A DNA stretch of 64,000 bases from Porcincola sp945869225 (GCF_052118625.1 NZ_JBQKGW010000001.1:237010-301009), one strand, 5' to 3'. Positions 55,343 to 64,000 are shown, counted from the stretch's first letter. Notes: a model not told the origin generated them from the letters alone. Program-made: numbers and translations.

Positions 55343-56623
55343 TCACGACCCGCTGCCTTCTGTCTCCTTCGTCGGATAACCATCCTTGAACAATGTCCCG
55401 GTTCCGCCCGTCAGCTGCATATATTCATCTGTAAACTCAGTCTCTCCACTCTCGTCGCTTCCGACATTCGACTTCTTGTTGTCCTCGTTTTTACTGATGG
55501 AACCATCGCCGTAAATCGTACGCTGCATCTGCGAGATGGTGTCGTCCCAGTCCGGAACAAGCATGCCCTGTCCATCTACATCAATCGTCTCGTAAAGCCC
55601 GTCATACGGGACACGGTCCTGAACATAGTCATACTTCAGAAGCTGCGGAGCGTCGCTGACAAGATTCCAGATTTCCGTCTCCGGAATGTTGTGCGTGATC
55701 AGCGGAAGGACCTTCGTTACGAATGCCATCATATCGGCTGCCGACATGCTCTTGAGTTTCTCGACCATCTGAGAGATCACATAACGTTGTCTCTGCGTTC
55801 TTGTGTAATCCGAATTGCCGACAAAACGGTTTCTCGAATACGCGACAGCCTGAACGCCATCACAGTTGTACGTGCCTCCGCCCGGAAGAAGATGTTCCTC
55901 GTACGGAATATTCAGCACGTTCTGGCACATATCGATCATATACCCGTTCGCGACTTCTACCTCCTGGTCGGTCCATGTCAGTTCCACGCCGCCCATGTCA
56001 TCAATGACATCGACCATGTCCATGAAATCAACAGCCGCATATCGGTTGACATCGATCTTGTAGTTGTCTCTGACCGTCTCCAGAAGCAGCGGGCCGCCCC
56101 CGTAAGCATATGCGGCATTCAGCTTTTCATAGTCATGTCCCGGGATCGCAACATAGGTATCCCGCATCAGGGAAATGACACTGACTCTCTTCTTCTTATT
56201 GTTGAGTGAGACCAGCATCATACTGTCGGAATTTCCGTTCCAGGTCTTATCCCTGCGGTCAACCCCGCAGAGCAGGACGTTGTAGACATCCGAATCCATG
56301 ATCGTGTCCACATTGGAATTCTCCTGATTCATCTTCTTCTGAATACTTCCGAGCTCGGACTGATTCAGTGAAGTGCCCTTCAGCCCGTCCTGCTCCGTCG
56401 TTTTCTCTTCATACGCCTCAGCCGGAAGCGTCTCGAGCTGTTTGACCTGATCATCGGACACGAAGTTTGCCCGGCCGATCAGGCTGTGCCCATAAAAATA
56501 AATGCCTACCCCTCCAAGAACAACCATCGCAAGCAGGATCACCAGGACAATTCCCAGAATCCTGCCCCATCTGGGACCCCTTGGCTCTGTCATCAGCGGA
56601 TTTCCATTCTTATTTCTCGACAT
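55343..56623 (-). CDS. LytR-CpsA-Psr (LCP) family protein
   Basis: A 426-residue protein: cytosolic tail, one membrane helix (about residues 22-46), and an extracellular LCP domain from about 110. LCP landmarks are NVLLCGVDRRDKTWNGNSDSMM, SLMRDTYVAIPG, KLNAAYAYGG and AVAYSRNRFVGNSDYTRTQRQR, with the Arg and Asp residues that bind the pyrophosphate lipid. Such enzymes transfer glycopolymers from lipid carriers to peptidoglycan. The last 50 residues are polar and variable. AGGAGCG precedes the ATG. Confidence 0.93.
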   Translation of the reverse strand: MSRNKNGNPLMTEPRGPRWGRILGIVLVILLAMVVLGGVGIYFYGHSLIGRANFVSDDQVKQLETLPAEAYEEKTTEQDGLKGTSLNQSELGSIQKKMNQENSNVDTIMDSDVYNVLLCGVDRRDKTWNGNSDSMMLVSLNNKKKRVSVISLMRDTYVAIPGHDYEKLNAAYAYGGGPLLLETVRDNYKIDVNRYAAVDFMDMVDVIDDMGGVELTWTDQEVEVANGYMIDMCQNVLNIPYEEHLLPGGGTYNCDGVQAVAYSRNRFVGNSDYTRTQRQRYVISQMVEKLKSMSAADMMAFVTKVLPLITHNIPETEIWNLVSDAPQLLKYDYVQDRVPYDGLYETIDVDGQGMLVPDWDDTISQMQRTIYGDGSISKNEDNKKSNVGSDESGETEFTDEYMQLTGGTGTLFKDGYPTKETEGSGS

Positions 56624-56704
56624 CTGAACGCTCCTGAATCAGATTGATGGCTGTCCTTCGAATTGATCGGCAGGACTGCTTTGTTTTCAGACATTAGCCT
56701 AAAA

Positions 56705-56733
56705 ACCATACCCCACCAGTGTGGAAATGTCAA
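56705..56733 (-). promoter_or_regulatory. Promoter of the LCP gene
   Basis: Minus strand: -35 TTGACA (56728-56733), a 17-nt spacer, and -10 TATGGT (56705-56710). Confidence 0.75.
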
Positions 56734-56824
56734 GCTAAAATGAATGGCGGAATTGGCGGCCTGCTCCCATTTTCCCGCGTACTGCTCCGGCAGCAGCCTT
56801 CAGGCTCCCGCATAGGCCGCTTTC

Positions 56825-58942
56825 TCAGCTCTGCCGGACATCCAGCATTACCGGCTCTTTCCCCGTCAGCATCCTGCTCCTTTCGTCCGGCATCGAGGTC
56901 CCGACAAACAGATGATAGGACATGCCGCCCCCGACACGTTTTCCCTCATCATTGACAACCAGGAACGTATCAGCATCCAGCCGGACTTCACACGTCTTTC
57001 GGACGCCTGCCGGCGCATCTACCTTCAGAAACCCGCAGAGCCTTGGATTCGGCGTCCGATACGGAGACTCCACCGGATCGACACAGACCTCGATCACATC
57101 CTTTGTATCTGTATCTCCTCTGTTTTCATAGGTCACGCGCACAGCTGCGGATTTTCCCTCTGCCGGAGGACAGAACTCTGCCTCCAGTACCTGCACGTCC
57201 CCGTAGGTCAGGCCGTATCCGAACGGATACTGAGGTCTTCCGCCGAGGTAACGATACGTACGGTCCTTCATGGAATAGTCTGTAAATGATGGAAGCGGTC
57301 TGTCCGGATCATAAAAAGTAACATTCAGCTTGCCGGAGGGCGAAACCTGTCCCGTCAGGATTCTGGCTGCCGCCAGTCCCCCTCTCGCTCCCGGATACCA
57401 GAGCATCAGGACCGCATCAAAGTACTCCTGTGCAAATGCCAGATCCATGTCGCTTCCGGCCATCAGGCAGAGGACAGTCTTCTTTCCTTCTTCCTTTGCC
57501 GTCTGGGCAACCGCGTGAAGCAGCGCTTCCTGTGACATGGGAAGCGACAGGTCCGCCTTGTCTCCGGAAGCCGCGCTGTTGCCTGTGTCTCCCTCTTCCC
57601 CTTCCAGCGACTCGTTCAGGCCAACCACCACGATCGTTACATCGCTCTCGCCTGTCACGATCATAGCCTCGCTGAGGCGGTCATTCTCAGCTGCCAGATG
57701 CTCAACCCGGTCGGCGCTGATTGCGCATCCTTCCGAATAGAGGATACGAAGGTTTTCCGGCGCCAGCCTCCGGAGTCCTTCCAGCACAGTGATGTACTCC
57801 GAGCTGGTTCCGTGGTAGTTACCGATCAGTGCCGCGCGGGAGTCTGCATTGGGCCCGACAACCCCCAGCGTTCCGATCCGCTGAAGATCCAGCGGCAGCA
57901 CACCGTCATTTTTCAGAAGGACAACCGATTCCTCCGCCGCCCGCAGGGCAAGCGCAAGATGCTCCGGGCATTCGACTGCAGTGTACGGGATATCGTCAAA
58001 CTCCGTTTCATCGAACAGCCCCAGCAGAAAACGGGTCGTGAACAGCCTGACAGCTGCCTCTGTAATCCGCTCCTCTGAAATCAGCCCATCCGCATATGCC
58101 CTTGGAAGGTACTGGTACGTATCCCCGCAGTTCAGATCGCAGCCGTTGTTGATCGCCATGGCAGCACTGTGCTCCGCATCTTCTGTAACATGATGATGCT
58201 CATGGAAATCGCGGATCGCCCAGCAATCTGACACGACATGTCCCTGGAATTTCCAGGTTCCCCGAAGGATGTCTTCAAGAAGGGTTCTGCTTCCGCAGGC
58301 AGGCTCCCCGTTGACGCGGTTGTAGCTGCCCATGACCGCTTCCACGCCGGCCTCCTCCACAAGCCTCCTGAATGCCGGCAGGTAGGTTTCCGCCAGGTCT
58401 TTTTTTGTTGCCCTGGCATCGAAGCTGTGGCGGATCGCCTCAGGCCCCGAGTGCACCGCGAAATGCTTGGCGCAGGCAGCCGCTTTCATATATTCGCCTT
58501 CACCCTGGAGACCTCTGACAAACGCACAGCCGAGCGTCCCCGTCAGATACGGATCTTCCCCGTAGGTCTCCTGTCCTCTTCCCCACCTTGGATCCCGGAA
58601 GATGTTCACATTCGGCGACCAGAAGGTCAGTCCCTTGTAGATGTCCCTGTCCCCCATCGCAGAGCAGGCATTGTACTTCGCCCTGCCCTCCGTGGCGATG
58701 ACATCTCCAACCCGCTTCATCAGCTCTTCATCAAATGTCGCGCCCATGCCGATCGCCTGCGGAAAGCTTGTCGCTGTTCCGGCCCTCGCAACCCCGTGAA
58801 GCGCTTCGTTCCACCAGTTATAGGCCGGAACCCCGAGCCGCTCAATCGCCGGGGAATCATATCTCAGCTGTGTCATCTTCTCGGAGACCGTCATCCGGGC
58901 TACAAGCTGCTGTGCCCGCCACTTTGCCTCACTTCTGTCCAT
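56825..58942 (-). CDS. GH3 beta-xylosidase/beta-glucosidase
   Basis: A 705-residue family 3 glycosidase in normal domain order. The barrel starts with YNWWNEALHGVARAG near residue 42 and includes SPNVNIFRDPRWGRGQETYGEDPYL, KHFAVHSGPE and nucleophile D239 in VSDCWAIRDF. The alpha/beta domain follows (EESVVLLKNDGVLPL), then an Fn3-like domain after YPFGYGLTY. The SDCWAI and NWWNEALHGVA forms are typical of beta-xylosidases, but specificity is inference. There is no signal peptide. It is the last gene of sugar operon 2. AGGAGG precedes the ATG. Confidence 0.9.
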   Translation of the reverse strand: MDRSEAKWRAQQLVARMTVSEKMTQLRYDSPAIERLGVPAYNWWNEALHGVARAGTATSFPQAIGMGATFDEELMKRVGDVIATEGRAKYNACSAMGDRDIYKGLTFWSPNVNIFRDPRWGRGQETYGEDPYLTGTLGCAFVRGLQGEGEYMKAAACAKHFAVHSGPEAIRHSFDARATKKDLAETYLPAFRRLVEEAGVEAVMGSYNRVNGEPACGSRTLLEDILRGTWKFQGHVVSDCWAIRDFHEHHHVTEDAEHSAAMAINNGCDLNCGDTYQYLPRAYADGLISEERITEAAVRLFTTRFLLGLFDETEFDDIPYTAVECPEHLALALRAAEESVVLLKNDGVLPLDLQRIGTLGVVGPNADSRAALIGNYHGTSSEYITVLEGLRRLAPENLRILYSEGCAISADRVEHLAAENDRLSEAMIVTGESDVTIVVVGLNESLEGEEGDTGNSAASGDKADLSLPMSQEALLHAVAQTAKEEGKKTVLCLMAGSDMDLAFAQEYFDAVLMLWYPGARGGLAAARILTGQVSPSGKLNVTFYDPDRPLPSFTDYSMKDRTYRYLGGRPQYPFGYGLTYGDVQVLEAEFCPPAEGKSAAVRVTYENRGDTDTKDVIEVCVDPVESPYRTPNPRLCGFLKVDAPAGVRKTCEVRLDADTFLVVNDEGKRVGGGMSYHLFVGTSMPDERSRMLTGKEPVMLDVRQS

Positions 58943-59070
58943 TCCAACCTCCTGTCGTCATACACTCTTCAGGCCTTCGTCCGCCCATTCACGGATGCAC
59001 ATACAGACACTCATTTCTGCCCGACTGCCGGATTCTGCAAGGGTCCGACTGCTCATCGATGCACATGCTG

Positions 59071-59907
59071 TCACCCCTTCACGGCACCTGTTGTCAGACC
59101 GTCCACGATCTGGTTGCTGAACATGCAGTATACCACGATGGTCGGAATGATCGCGATCATGATGGCAGGGAACATCTTGTCATAATTCGTCTGATAAGGC
59201 GTGACAAACTTCGTCAGTGCGACCGGAAGAGTCTTTTTGGTATCGTCCGAGACGAAAACCAGTGCCAGCAGAAGCTCATTCCAGTTTCCGATGAATGTCA
59301 TCAGCCCCGTGACAAACAGGCCTGTTCGTGCCAGCGGAAAACAGATTTTGAAGAACATCTGAAAGATCGAGCAGCCGTCCATGCAGGCAGACTCCAGAAG
59401 CTCATTCGGTATGCTCCGGAAAAATCCGGCCATGATGAAAACACACGTTGGGAGCGAAAAGGTCAGATACGGAAGAATCAGTCCCCACAGGTTATTGCTC
59501 AAACCAATCTTCGCAAAGCGGACAAAGAGCGGGATCAGGACACAGTGTACCGGGATCATCATACCAATCAGGATGTAGACCATCGCGGCTCCCGCCAGCT
59601 TCCAGCGCATTCTTGCGATCGCAAATGCCGCCATGGAGCCGATGACCATGGTCAGGATAAGCGTAATGACACACACAAACAGCGAATTCAACATGGCGAT
59701 GCCGAGTCTCCCGGCTTTCCATGCCATGGCATAATTTTCAAAATGAAAGGCCGACGGCCATCCGAATGGTGCCTTGTAGATCTCCGGTCTCGACTTGAAG
59801 GATGTCAGTCCGATCCAGATCAGCGGGGCCAGATAAAGGACCAGCATCAGGCTGAGGAACACATAGATCACAACAGTGGAAGCCTTGATTTTTTTCTTTT
59901 TATTCAT
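59071..59907 (-). CDS. Sugar ABC permease, MalG type (locus 2)
   Basis: A 278-residue six-helix permease with a basic start (NKKKKIKAS). Its EAA loop region reads ESACMDGCSIFQMFFKICFPLA near residue 185, a somewhat altered form, and it ends GAVKG. The ATG at 59907 has AGGAGG 9 nt upstream. It follows the MalF-type gene closely. Confidence 0.92.
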   Translation of the reverse strand: MNKKKKIKASTVVIYVFLSLMLVLYLAPLIWIGLTSFKSRPEIYKAPFGWPSAFHFENYAMAWKAGRLGIAMLNSLFVCVITLILTMVIGSMAAFAIARMRWKLAGAAMVYILIGMMIPVHCVLIPLFVRFAKIGLSNNLWGLILPYLTFSLPTCVFIMAGFFRSIPNELLESACMDGCSIFQMFFKICFPLARTGLFVTGLMTFIGNWNELLLALVFVSDDTKKTLPVALTKFVTPYQTNYDKMFPAIMIAIIPTIVVYCMFSNQIVDGLTTGAVKG

Positions 59908-59928
59908 CGCATGCATCCTCCTGTACCC

Positions 59929-60828
59929 TCACATCTCGTAGTTTTCGGTCTTGAACAGTTTGTTGATGATCCAGGTTGCAAGCAGGCACAGAACCACAAG
60001 TACGACGCCGATCGCGCTGGCCTTTCCGTAATGGTTGCCGCCCTTGCTGGAAAATCCCGTCCGGTACAGGTATGTCGCAAGCACATCCATTTTCAGATTC
60101 TCTGTCTTGTCTCCGAGCATTGCATAGATCAGATCAAAGAATTTCAGCGATCCGATCGCATTCAGACTCATCGCCGTACCGATCATCGGCTTCACAAGCG
60201 GAAGTGTAATATAGCGGAATGCCTTTGTCTTGCTTGCCCCATCAATATAGGAGGCTTCATAAAGAGACTTGCTGATGCCCGAGATCTGTGCCATATAGAG
60301 CATCATTGACTGGCCGACATACTGCCACAGTGCAACAAATGCAATCACCCACATCGGAAGCGTGATGAAGCCTTTGGTATCATACAGCCACCCGGGCCCC
60401 TTGATGCCGATCTGAAGAAGAAGATTGTTGATCCCGACCTTTGCATGAAACAGAAAGGCCCACAGAAGACCGAGCGCCGCAGAAGACAGGACACAGGGCA
60501 GATAGATGACGTTCTTAAACAGGTCCCTTCCTTTCGTGATATTTGTCAGGAGGGCAGCGAGCAGAAGTCCCATGACAAGCTGGGAGATACACGAGAAAAA
60601 CAGGAAGAACAGGGAATTCTTAAGCGCGATCCGCATCGTCGGATCCTTGGCCAGCTTTGTGAAATTTCCAAGACCGATAAAATGGTAGCTTCTACTCACC
60701 TTGTCGTAGCTGCACAGGGCATAGTAGAACGATGTCCCGATCGGTATGAACAAAACCAGTGTAAACAGGATCAGCGCAGGTGCGGCAAAGATAAAAATCG
60801 CCTTTTTATTTCTCAGCAGTTTATCCAC
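59929..60828 (-). CDS. Sugar ABC permease, MalF type (locus 2)
   Basis: A 299-residue permease with the EAA loop EASYIDGASKTKAFRYITLPLV near residue 195. The first helix is near residues 10-30. It starts with GTG at 60828 after GGAGATGAG. Partner of the MalG-type protein; no ATPase gene is nearby, so a shared MsmK-like ATPase elsewhere is likely. Confidence 0.92.
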   Translation of the reverse strand: MDKLLRNKKAIFIFAAPALILFTLVLFIPIGTSFYYALCSYDKVSRSYHFIGLGNFTKLAKDPTMRIALKNSLFFLFFSCISQLVMGLLLAALLTNITKGRDLFKNVIYLPCVLSSAALGLLWAFLFHAKVGINNLLLQIGIKGPGWLYDTKGFITLPMWVIAFVALWQYVGQSMMLYMAQISGISKSLYEASYIDGASKTKAFRYITLPLVKPMIGTAMSLNAIGSLKFFDLIYAMLGDKTENLKMDVLATYLYRTGFSSKGGNHYGKASAIGVVLVVLCLLATWIINKLFKTENYEM

Positions 60829-60879
60829 GGATACTCATCTCCATTCAGGTACATACCATAACGTGACCGGCAGATTCTG

Positions 60880-60918
60880 AAAAAATGGGCGGGGCTGCCC
60901 GAGAACAGCTCCGCCTTT
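60880..60918 (-). terminator. Partial terminator between binding protein and permeases
   Basis: On the minus strand, GGCGGAGCTG-TTCTCGGG-CAGCCCCGCC followed by CATTTTTTC lies 40 nt after the binding-protein stop. Incomplete termination here would give more binding-protein mRNA than permease mRNA. Confidence 0.65.
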
Positions 60919-60955
60919 GGTCTGCCAATATCAAGCTGCAGGCTTGCTACATCCC

Positions 60956-62245
60956 TTACTTTCTGTACCCGTTCTCCGCATACCAGTCTTCAACAGCCTG
61001 GAACGCTTCCTCCGGTGTCTTTTCCTGCTTGTAGATGGAAACCATCTGGTTATCGAAGTAGGATCCTGCATCAGAAGAAACCAGGGATTCATTGTAGAAC
61101 CCGAAGGTGCTGGAGGCGCCTGTGAAGATCTTCATCACATCTGCCATCTGAGCCGGTGCCTTGTCCGCATCATATTTGACATTCGTGACCGGAATCTTGC
61201 CGCCCTGCTCTGCAGTCCAGCGCTGGGCCTCATCATCGGTAAAGTACTTCATCAGCGCGACACACGCTTCCGGAGACTTCGTCTTGGCATTCATGGCAAG
61301 CGAATCGGACTTCGCAATTACCCTGGCTGGATCATTTCCGCCCTCGATTGCCGGGAACTGGAAGACACCGCATGTCTCCTCAATATCCGGATTGTATGCA
61401 TTCATCTGTCCGATCGCCCAGGATCCCTGGATCAGGATTGCAGCTTCGCCCATCGCAAATGCCATTGTCGCATCATCATTGGAATCTCCGGCTGCTGTCT
61501 CCTGGAAATACTGGGAAAGCTCAAGAAGCTTCTTGCCTGCATCAATCGTCTTGTCCTGCACCCAGCTTTCCTTGCCAGTATTCACAGCATCCAGATCGAC
61601 GCCCTCTCTGTCGCAGAGATATCCGGCCAGCATGGAGAGGCACCATGCGGTACCTGCGCTGATCGTAATCGGCGTGTAGCCTGCATCCTTGATCTTCTTG
61701 CAGGCATCCAGAAGCTCATCGTAGGTTGCCGGGACCTCAACCCCCGCCTCCTTGAATATGTCCTTGTTGTAATAGCAGCACGCAGCCGCGATATTCAGCG
61801 GCACTGCATAGATCTTTCCATCATATGTCTGCTGGGTAAAGACAGCATCGCTGGAAAACGTATCCTTCCACCCATCCGCATTCAGGTAATCATCGAGCGG
61901 TGCTGCAACACCTGGCTTTACATAGTCTGTCAGATTCGGTCCCGGGCTGACAATGAATACATCCGGTGTCTGATCCGCATCGACCAGTGCATTCAGCTGT
62001 GTGTAGTATTCCTCAAGGGTTGTGGTGATCGGATCGACATGGTACTTTCCTTCATAGTCTTTGTTGAAACGGTCAATCACATTCTTGAAGCCCTTCGTGA
62101 TCGGATCCTCGGATGCATCCAGATCATCCCAGAACATCCAGGAAATATTCTGTACATCGTCAGCTGATGCGGTCATCGGAACCGCTGCAAGCATTCCGAA
62201 TGTCATTGTTGCGGATAATAAAACCGATATTGCTCTTCTTCCCAT
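60956..62245 (-). CDS. Sugar ABC transporter solute-binding protein (locus 2)
   Basis: A 429-residue family-1 binding protein. The signal peptide ends at a signal peptidase I site (ASA-D) with no lipobox Cys. The mature part starts with QNISWMFWDDL, and the ALMKYFTDDEAQRWTAEQGGKIPV region near residue 325 is typical of the family. First gene of sugar operon 2, presumably binding a beta-linked oligosaccharide cleaved by the downstream GH3 enzyme. AGGAGGG precedes the ATG. Confidence 0.92.
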   Translation of the reverse strand: MGRRAISVLLSATMTFGMLAAVPMTASADDVQNISWMFWDDLDASEDPITKGFKNVIDRFNKDYEGKYHVDPITTTLEEYYTQLNALVDADQTPDVFIVSPGPNLTDYVKPGVAAPLDDYLNADGWKDTFSSDAVFTQQTYDGKIYAVPLNIAAACCYYNKDIFKEAGVEVPATYDELLDACKKIKDAGYTPITISAGTAWCLSMLAGYLCDREGVDLDAVNTGKESWVQDKTIDAGKKLLELSQYFQETAAGDSNDDATMAFAMGEAAILIQGSWAIGQMNAYNPDIEETCGVFQFPAIEGGNDPARVIAKSDSLAMNAKTKSPEACVALMKYFTDDEAQRWTAEQGGKIPVTNVKYDADKAPAQMADVMKIFTGASSTFGFYNESLVSSDAGSYFDNQMVSIYKQEKTPEEAFQAVEDWYAENGYRK

Positions 62246-62395
62246 ACTGCCCTCCTTTTATGAATGGATCTGCTGGCTTGTCGGCGAGGCTTTCCGAAGC
62301 CCCGCTTTTGTGTATTGCTGTTGTTTAAACTGTATCAAACAAGTAAAGGAAAATCATCCGAATTGTTGACAAAGACTTTCTAATTATTGCGCTTC

Positions 62396-62412
62396 CAAAT
62401 CATATGCATTTG
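62396..62412. promoter_or_regulatory. Palindromic site 1, CAAAT-N7-ATTTG
   Basis: CAAAT-CATATGC-ATTTG in the AT-rich gap between araC and the binding-protein gene. It shares end sequence, spacing and length with site 2. Candidate binding site of the adjacent AraC regulator. Confidence 0.55.
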
Positions 62413-62436
62413 TGTTTTTGTGCGTATTATACGATG

Positions 62437-62453
62437 CAAATATATTATATTTG
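62437..62453. promoter_or_regulatory. Palindromic site 2, CAAAT-N7-ATTTG
   Basis: CAAATATA-T-TATATTTG is a perfect 17-bp palindrome whose centre lies 41 bp from that of site 1, about four helical turns. A smaller palindrome, CGTATTATACG (62423-62433), lies between them. The gap 62246-62661 otherwise holds only promoters. Confidence 0.6.
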
Positions 62454-62535
62454 GTAATTTATACCTGATTATTCTTTACTGCGTTGATATTTTTTGATAT
62501 TTTCATTTTTATAAGTTCATTAACAATCTCATTTC

Positions 62536-62564
62536 TTGACTTATTTGCGCAATATTTCTATCCT
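62536..62564 (+). promoter_or_regulatory. araC promoter
   Basis: Plus strand: -35 TTGACT (62536-62541), a 17-nt spacer, and -10 TATCCT (62559-62564), about 90 nt before the ATG. Confidence 0.6.
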
Positions 62565-62661
62565 AATCTTATGTCTTCCATTCCTCGTAATGAATTCAGA
62601 TTCATTGACTGCAATCTGCATTTCGGAATTGTTTGGATGTGATGCCAGGAGAAATACTGCT

Positions 62662-63540
62662 ATGATCGAGACACTTAACGGTACACATGAAACCGTCAAT
62701 TACAGAGAAAACACAAATCTGAGAATTTATGACAATACACAGTTCGAGGACTATCCGACCCACTGGCATTCTCCGATTGAAATCATCATGCCCGTTCAGA
62801 ACAATTACAGAATCGAATATTGTGATCAGACGCTCTCTCTCCGCGAGGGGGACGTCATGATCCTCTGTCCGGGCGTTCTGCATCATCTCTTACCGGCAGA
62901 GGGCAGGCGGTACATCATTCAGGCTGAAATCAACCCTGCATTAAACCTTCGGGAGATTGATTCGATTCTGGCACTGTTCTATCCGGCCCTGGTGATCACA
63001 CCGGAACAATTTCCGGACATATACCCGCATATTGCAGACCTTGTCACAAACATCATGAAGGAATACAGCAGTGGCGCTCCCTTTTTCGAAGCCTCCATCT
63101 ATGCCATGCTGACCCGCATCCTCGTCATGATCGGAAGAACGCATGCTGAGATGTTCAACCGTCTGATCTATGACGATACCAGGCAGCGTCAGTATGTCGA
63201 AATGTTTATGGCTGTCTGCCGGTTCATCGATGAACACTGTACGGAGGACCTTACGCTGGATGAAGCAGCGGCATATGCAGGCTTTTCTAAATATCACTTC
63301 ACAAGACTGTTTCGGCAGTTTGCCGGCACAACGTTTTCCCATTACATGAATCAGAAACGAATTGCCAAGGCCGAAAAATATCTTGCCGATCCGGCTCAAT
63401 CTGTTGCGACTGTCGCAATGTCCTGCGGATTTTCCAGCATGTCCTCCTTCATAAGGATGTTTAAAATTATGAAGGGATGCACGCCTTCAGCATTTCGAAA
63501 GATGTACCGTCCGACCAGCCGGAATCAGGAACCATGGTAA
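62662..63540 (+). CDS. AraC family transcription regulator
   Basis: A 292-residue regulator. The N-terminal cupin (about residues 25-95) has YPTHWHSPIEIIMP and EGDVMILCPGVLHHL, the usual sugar-sensing fold. The C-terminal double helix-turn-helix (about 190-290) has LDEAAAYAGFSKYHFTRLFRQFAG and VATVAMSCGFSSMSSFIRMFK. I use the ATG at 62662, preceded by AGGAG; an upstream in-frame ATG overlaps the promoter. It is divergent from sugar operon 2, which it probably activates. Confidence 0.93.
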   Translation: MIETLNGTHETVNYRENTNLRIYDNTQFEDYPTHWHSPIEIIMPVQNNYRIEYCDQTLSLREGDVMILCPGVLHHLLPAEGRRYIIQAEINPALNLREIDSILALFYPALVITPEQFPDIYPHIADLVTNIMKEYSSGAPFFEASIYAMLTRILVMIGRTHAEMFNRLIYDDTRQRQYVEMFMAVCRFIDEHCTEDLTLDEAAAYAGFSKYHFTRLFRQFAGTTFSHYMNQKRIAKAEKYLADPAQSVATVAMSCGFSSMSSFIRMFKIMKGCTPSAFRKMYRPTSRNQEPW

Positions 63541-63623
63541 GCCGGTAAAGCCATTCTCTTCCAGAAATGTCCTCATCCGCCGTCATCTCGTGCCCCGCAC
63601 TTGATGATGAGCGGCCGTTTGCA

Positions 63624-63660
63624 TAAAAAAATTCCAGAAAGCAAACAGCTTTCTGGAACC
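63624..63660 (-). terminator. Terminator after tRNA-Leu
   Basis: Minus strand: TTCCAGAAAGC-TGTTT-GCTTTCTGGAA followed by seven T, 9 nt past the tRNA. It ends the rRNA-tRNA transcript and may also stop araC transcripts from the other side. Confidence 0.9.
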
Positions 63661-63668
63661 CAATGCAG

Positions 63669-63753
63669 TGCAGAAGATGGGACTTGAACCCACATGACCT
63701 AAACGATCACAGGCACCTGAAGCCTGCGCGTCTGCCAATTCCGCCACTTCTGC
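63669..63753 (-). tRNA. tRNA-Leu(CAG)
   Basis: An 85-nt class II tRNA. The acceptor stem is GCAGAAG/CTTCTGC with discriminator A. The anticodon stem CAGGC/GCCTG holds loop TTCAGGT, giving anticodon CAG. A long variable arm (TGATC-GTTTA-GGTCA) and T loop TTCAAGT are present. CCA is not encoded. It lies 168 nt after the 23S rRNA 3' end. Confidence 0.97.
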
Positions 63754-63921
63754 AGATGTGAATTTTGCAACTCACGAATTACATCTTACCAAATCATTAC
63801 AGCTATGTCAATCATTTTTGTAATCCGTAAATTACACCGTACCTTGAAAACCGCACACAAAATCGTTATCCTGACATTTCCTTTTTCTATCCGTTTTCCA
63901 AACTCACTTACCATTGTGCCT

Positions 63922-64000
63922 TTTGGATAAGCCTGCGACCGATTAGTAACAGTCAGCTCCATACATTACTGTACTTCCACCTCTGTCCTATCTACCTCAT
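63922..64000 (-). rRNA. 23S ribosomal RNA, 3' end (partial)
   Basis: The minus strand carries the conserved 3' end of 23S rRNA: GGAGGTGGAAGTACAG, then GGAGCTGACTG, then ACTAATCGGTCGCAGGCTTA. The rest lies beyond the right edge. No 5S rRNA is found between it and tRNA-Leu. Confidence 0.93.

Noticed and set aside
1..64000. CRISPR arrays, insertion sequences, prophage or toxin-antitoxin genes
   Set aside because: No regularly spaced repeats, transposase, integrase, phage structural or toxin-like products are apparent among the supported genes.

Overview
The window looks like chromosomal DNA of an anaerobic, low-redox Firmicute, most likely a Lachnospiraceae-type Clostridium relative of about 50-55% GC. 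This rests on gene content, not on a database search. The markers are pyruvate:ferredoxin oxidoreductase, pyruvate phosphate dikinase, an Fe-S L-serine dehydratase, rubredoxin, a flavodiiron protein and superoxide reductase, a HrcA/CIRCE heat-shock operon, YesMN-type sugar regulation and extended -10 promoters. Most genes lie on the minus strand. I see no prophage, insertion sequence, CRISPR array or recognisable defence island.

Layout, left to right. 1-385: a minus-strand promoter, cobalamin riboswitch and terminator whose target gene lies beyond the left edge. 386-6.9 kb: superoxide reductase fused to flavodoxin, uridine kinase, YfcE-type phosphoesterase, L-serine dehydratase and pyruvate phosphate dikinase. 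6.9-15.6 kb: glycyl-tRNA synthetase, an unknown lipoprotein, era, recO, an M16C metallopeptidase, a DUF1461 membrane protein and a YitT protein. 15.8-24.3 kb: sugar locus 1, with two permeases, a binding protein and a YicI-like alpha-xylosidase, divergent from a YesM/YesN-like two-component system. 24.4-34.6 kb: nifJ, an ABC-F ATPase, carB and carA. 34.8-42.4 kb: a GNAT, an rRNA-methyltransferase-like protein, a HAD phosphatase, a domain-permuted GH3 enzyme, rubredoxin and a four-domain flavodiiron protein. 42.6-47.9 kb: hrcA-grpE-dnaK-dnaJ behind a perfect CIRCE operator. 48.1-56.6 kb: an SGNH hydrolase, lepA, rpsT, hemW, holA, asnA and an LCP-family protein. 56.8-63.5 kb: sugar locus 2, with binding protein, two permeases and a GH3 enzyme, divergent from an AraC regulator. 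63.6-64 kb: tRNA-Leu(CAG) and the 3' end of a 23S rRNA, both minus strand.

Two themes link the genes. The first is oxygen handling: superoxide reductase-flavodoxin, flavodiiron protein and rubredoxin would protect oxygen-sensitive enzymes such as PFOR and serine dehydratase. The second is plant oligosaccharide use: alpha-xylosidase, two different GH3 enzymes and two ABC importers that lack their own ATPase, each controlled by a divergent AraC-type regulator.

The most interesting unexplained signals are regulatory. They are a pair of CAAAT-N7-ATTTG palindromes 41 bp apart between araC and sugar locus 2; an 18-bp inverted repeat whose one arm fills the -35/-10 spacer of the predicted nifJ promoter; and an 8-bp-arm palindrome centred on the predicted carA -35 box. 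Both sugar-binding proteins also lack a lipobox. I found no clearly new multi-gene system.
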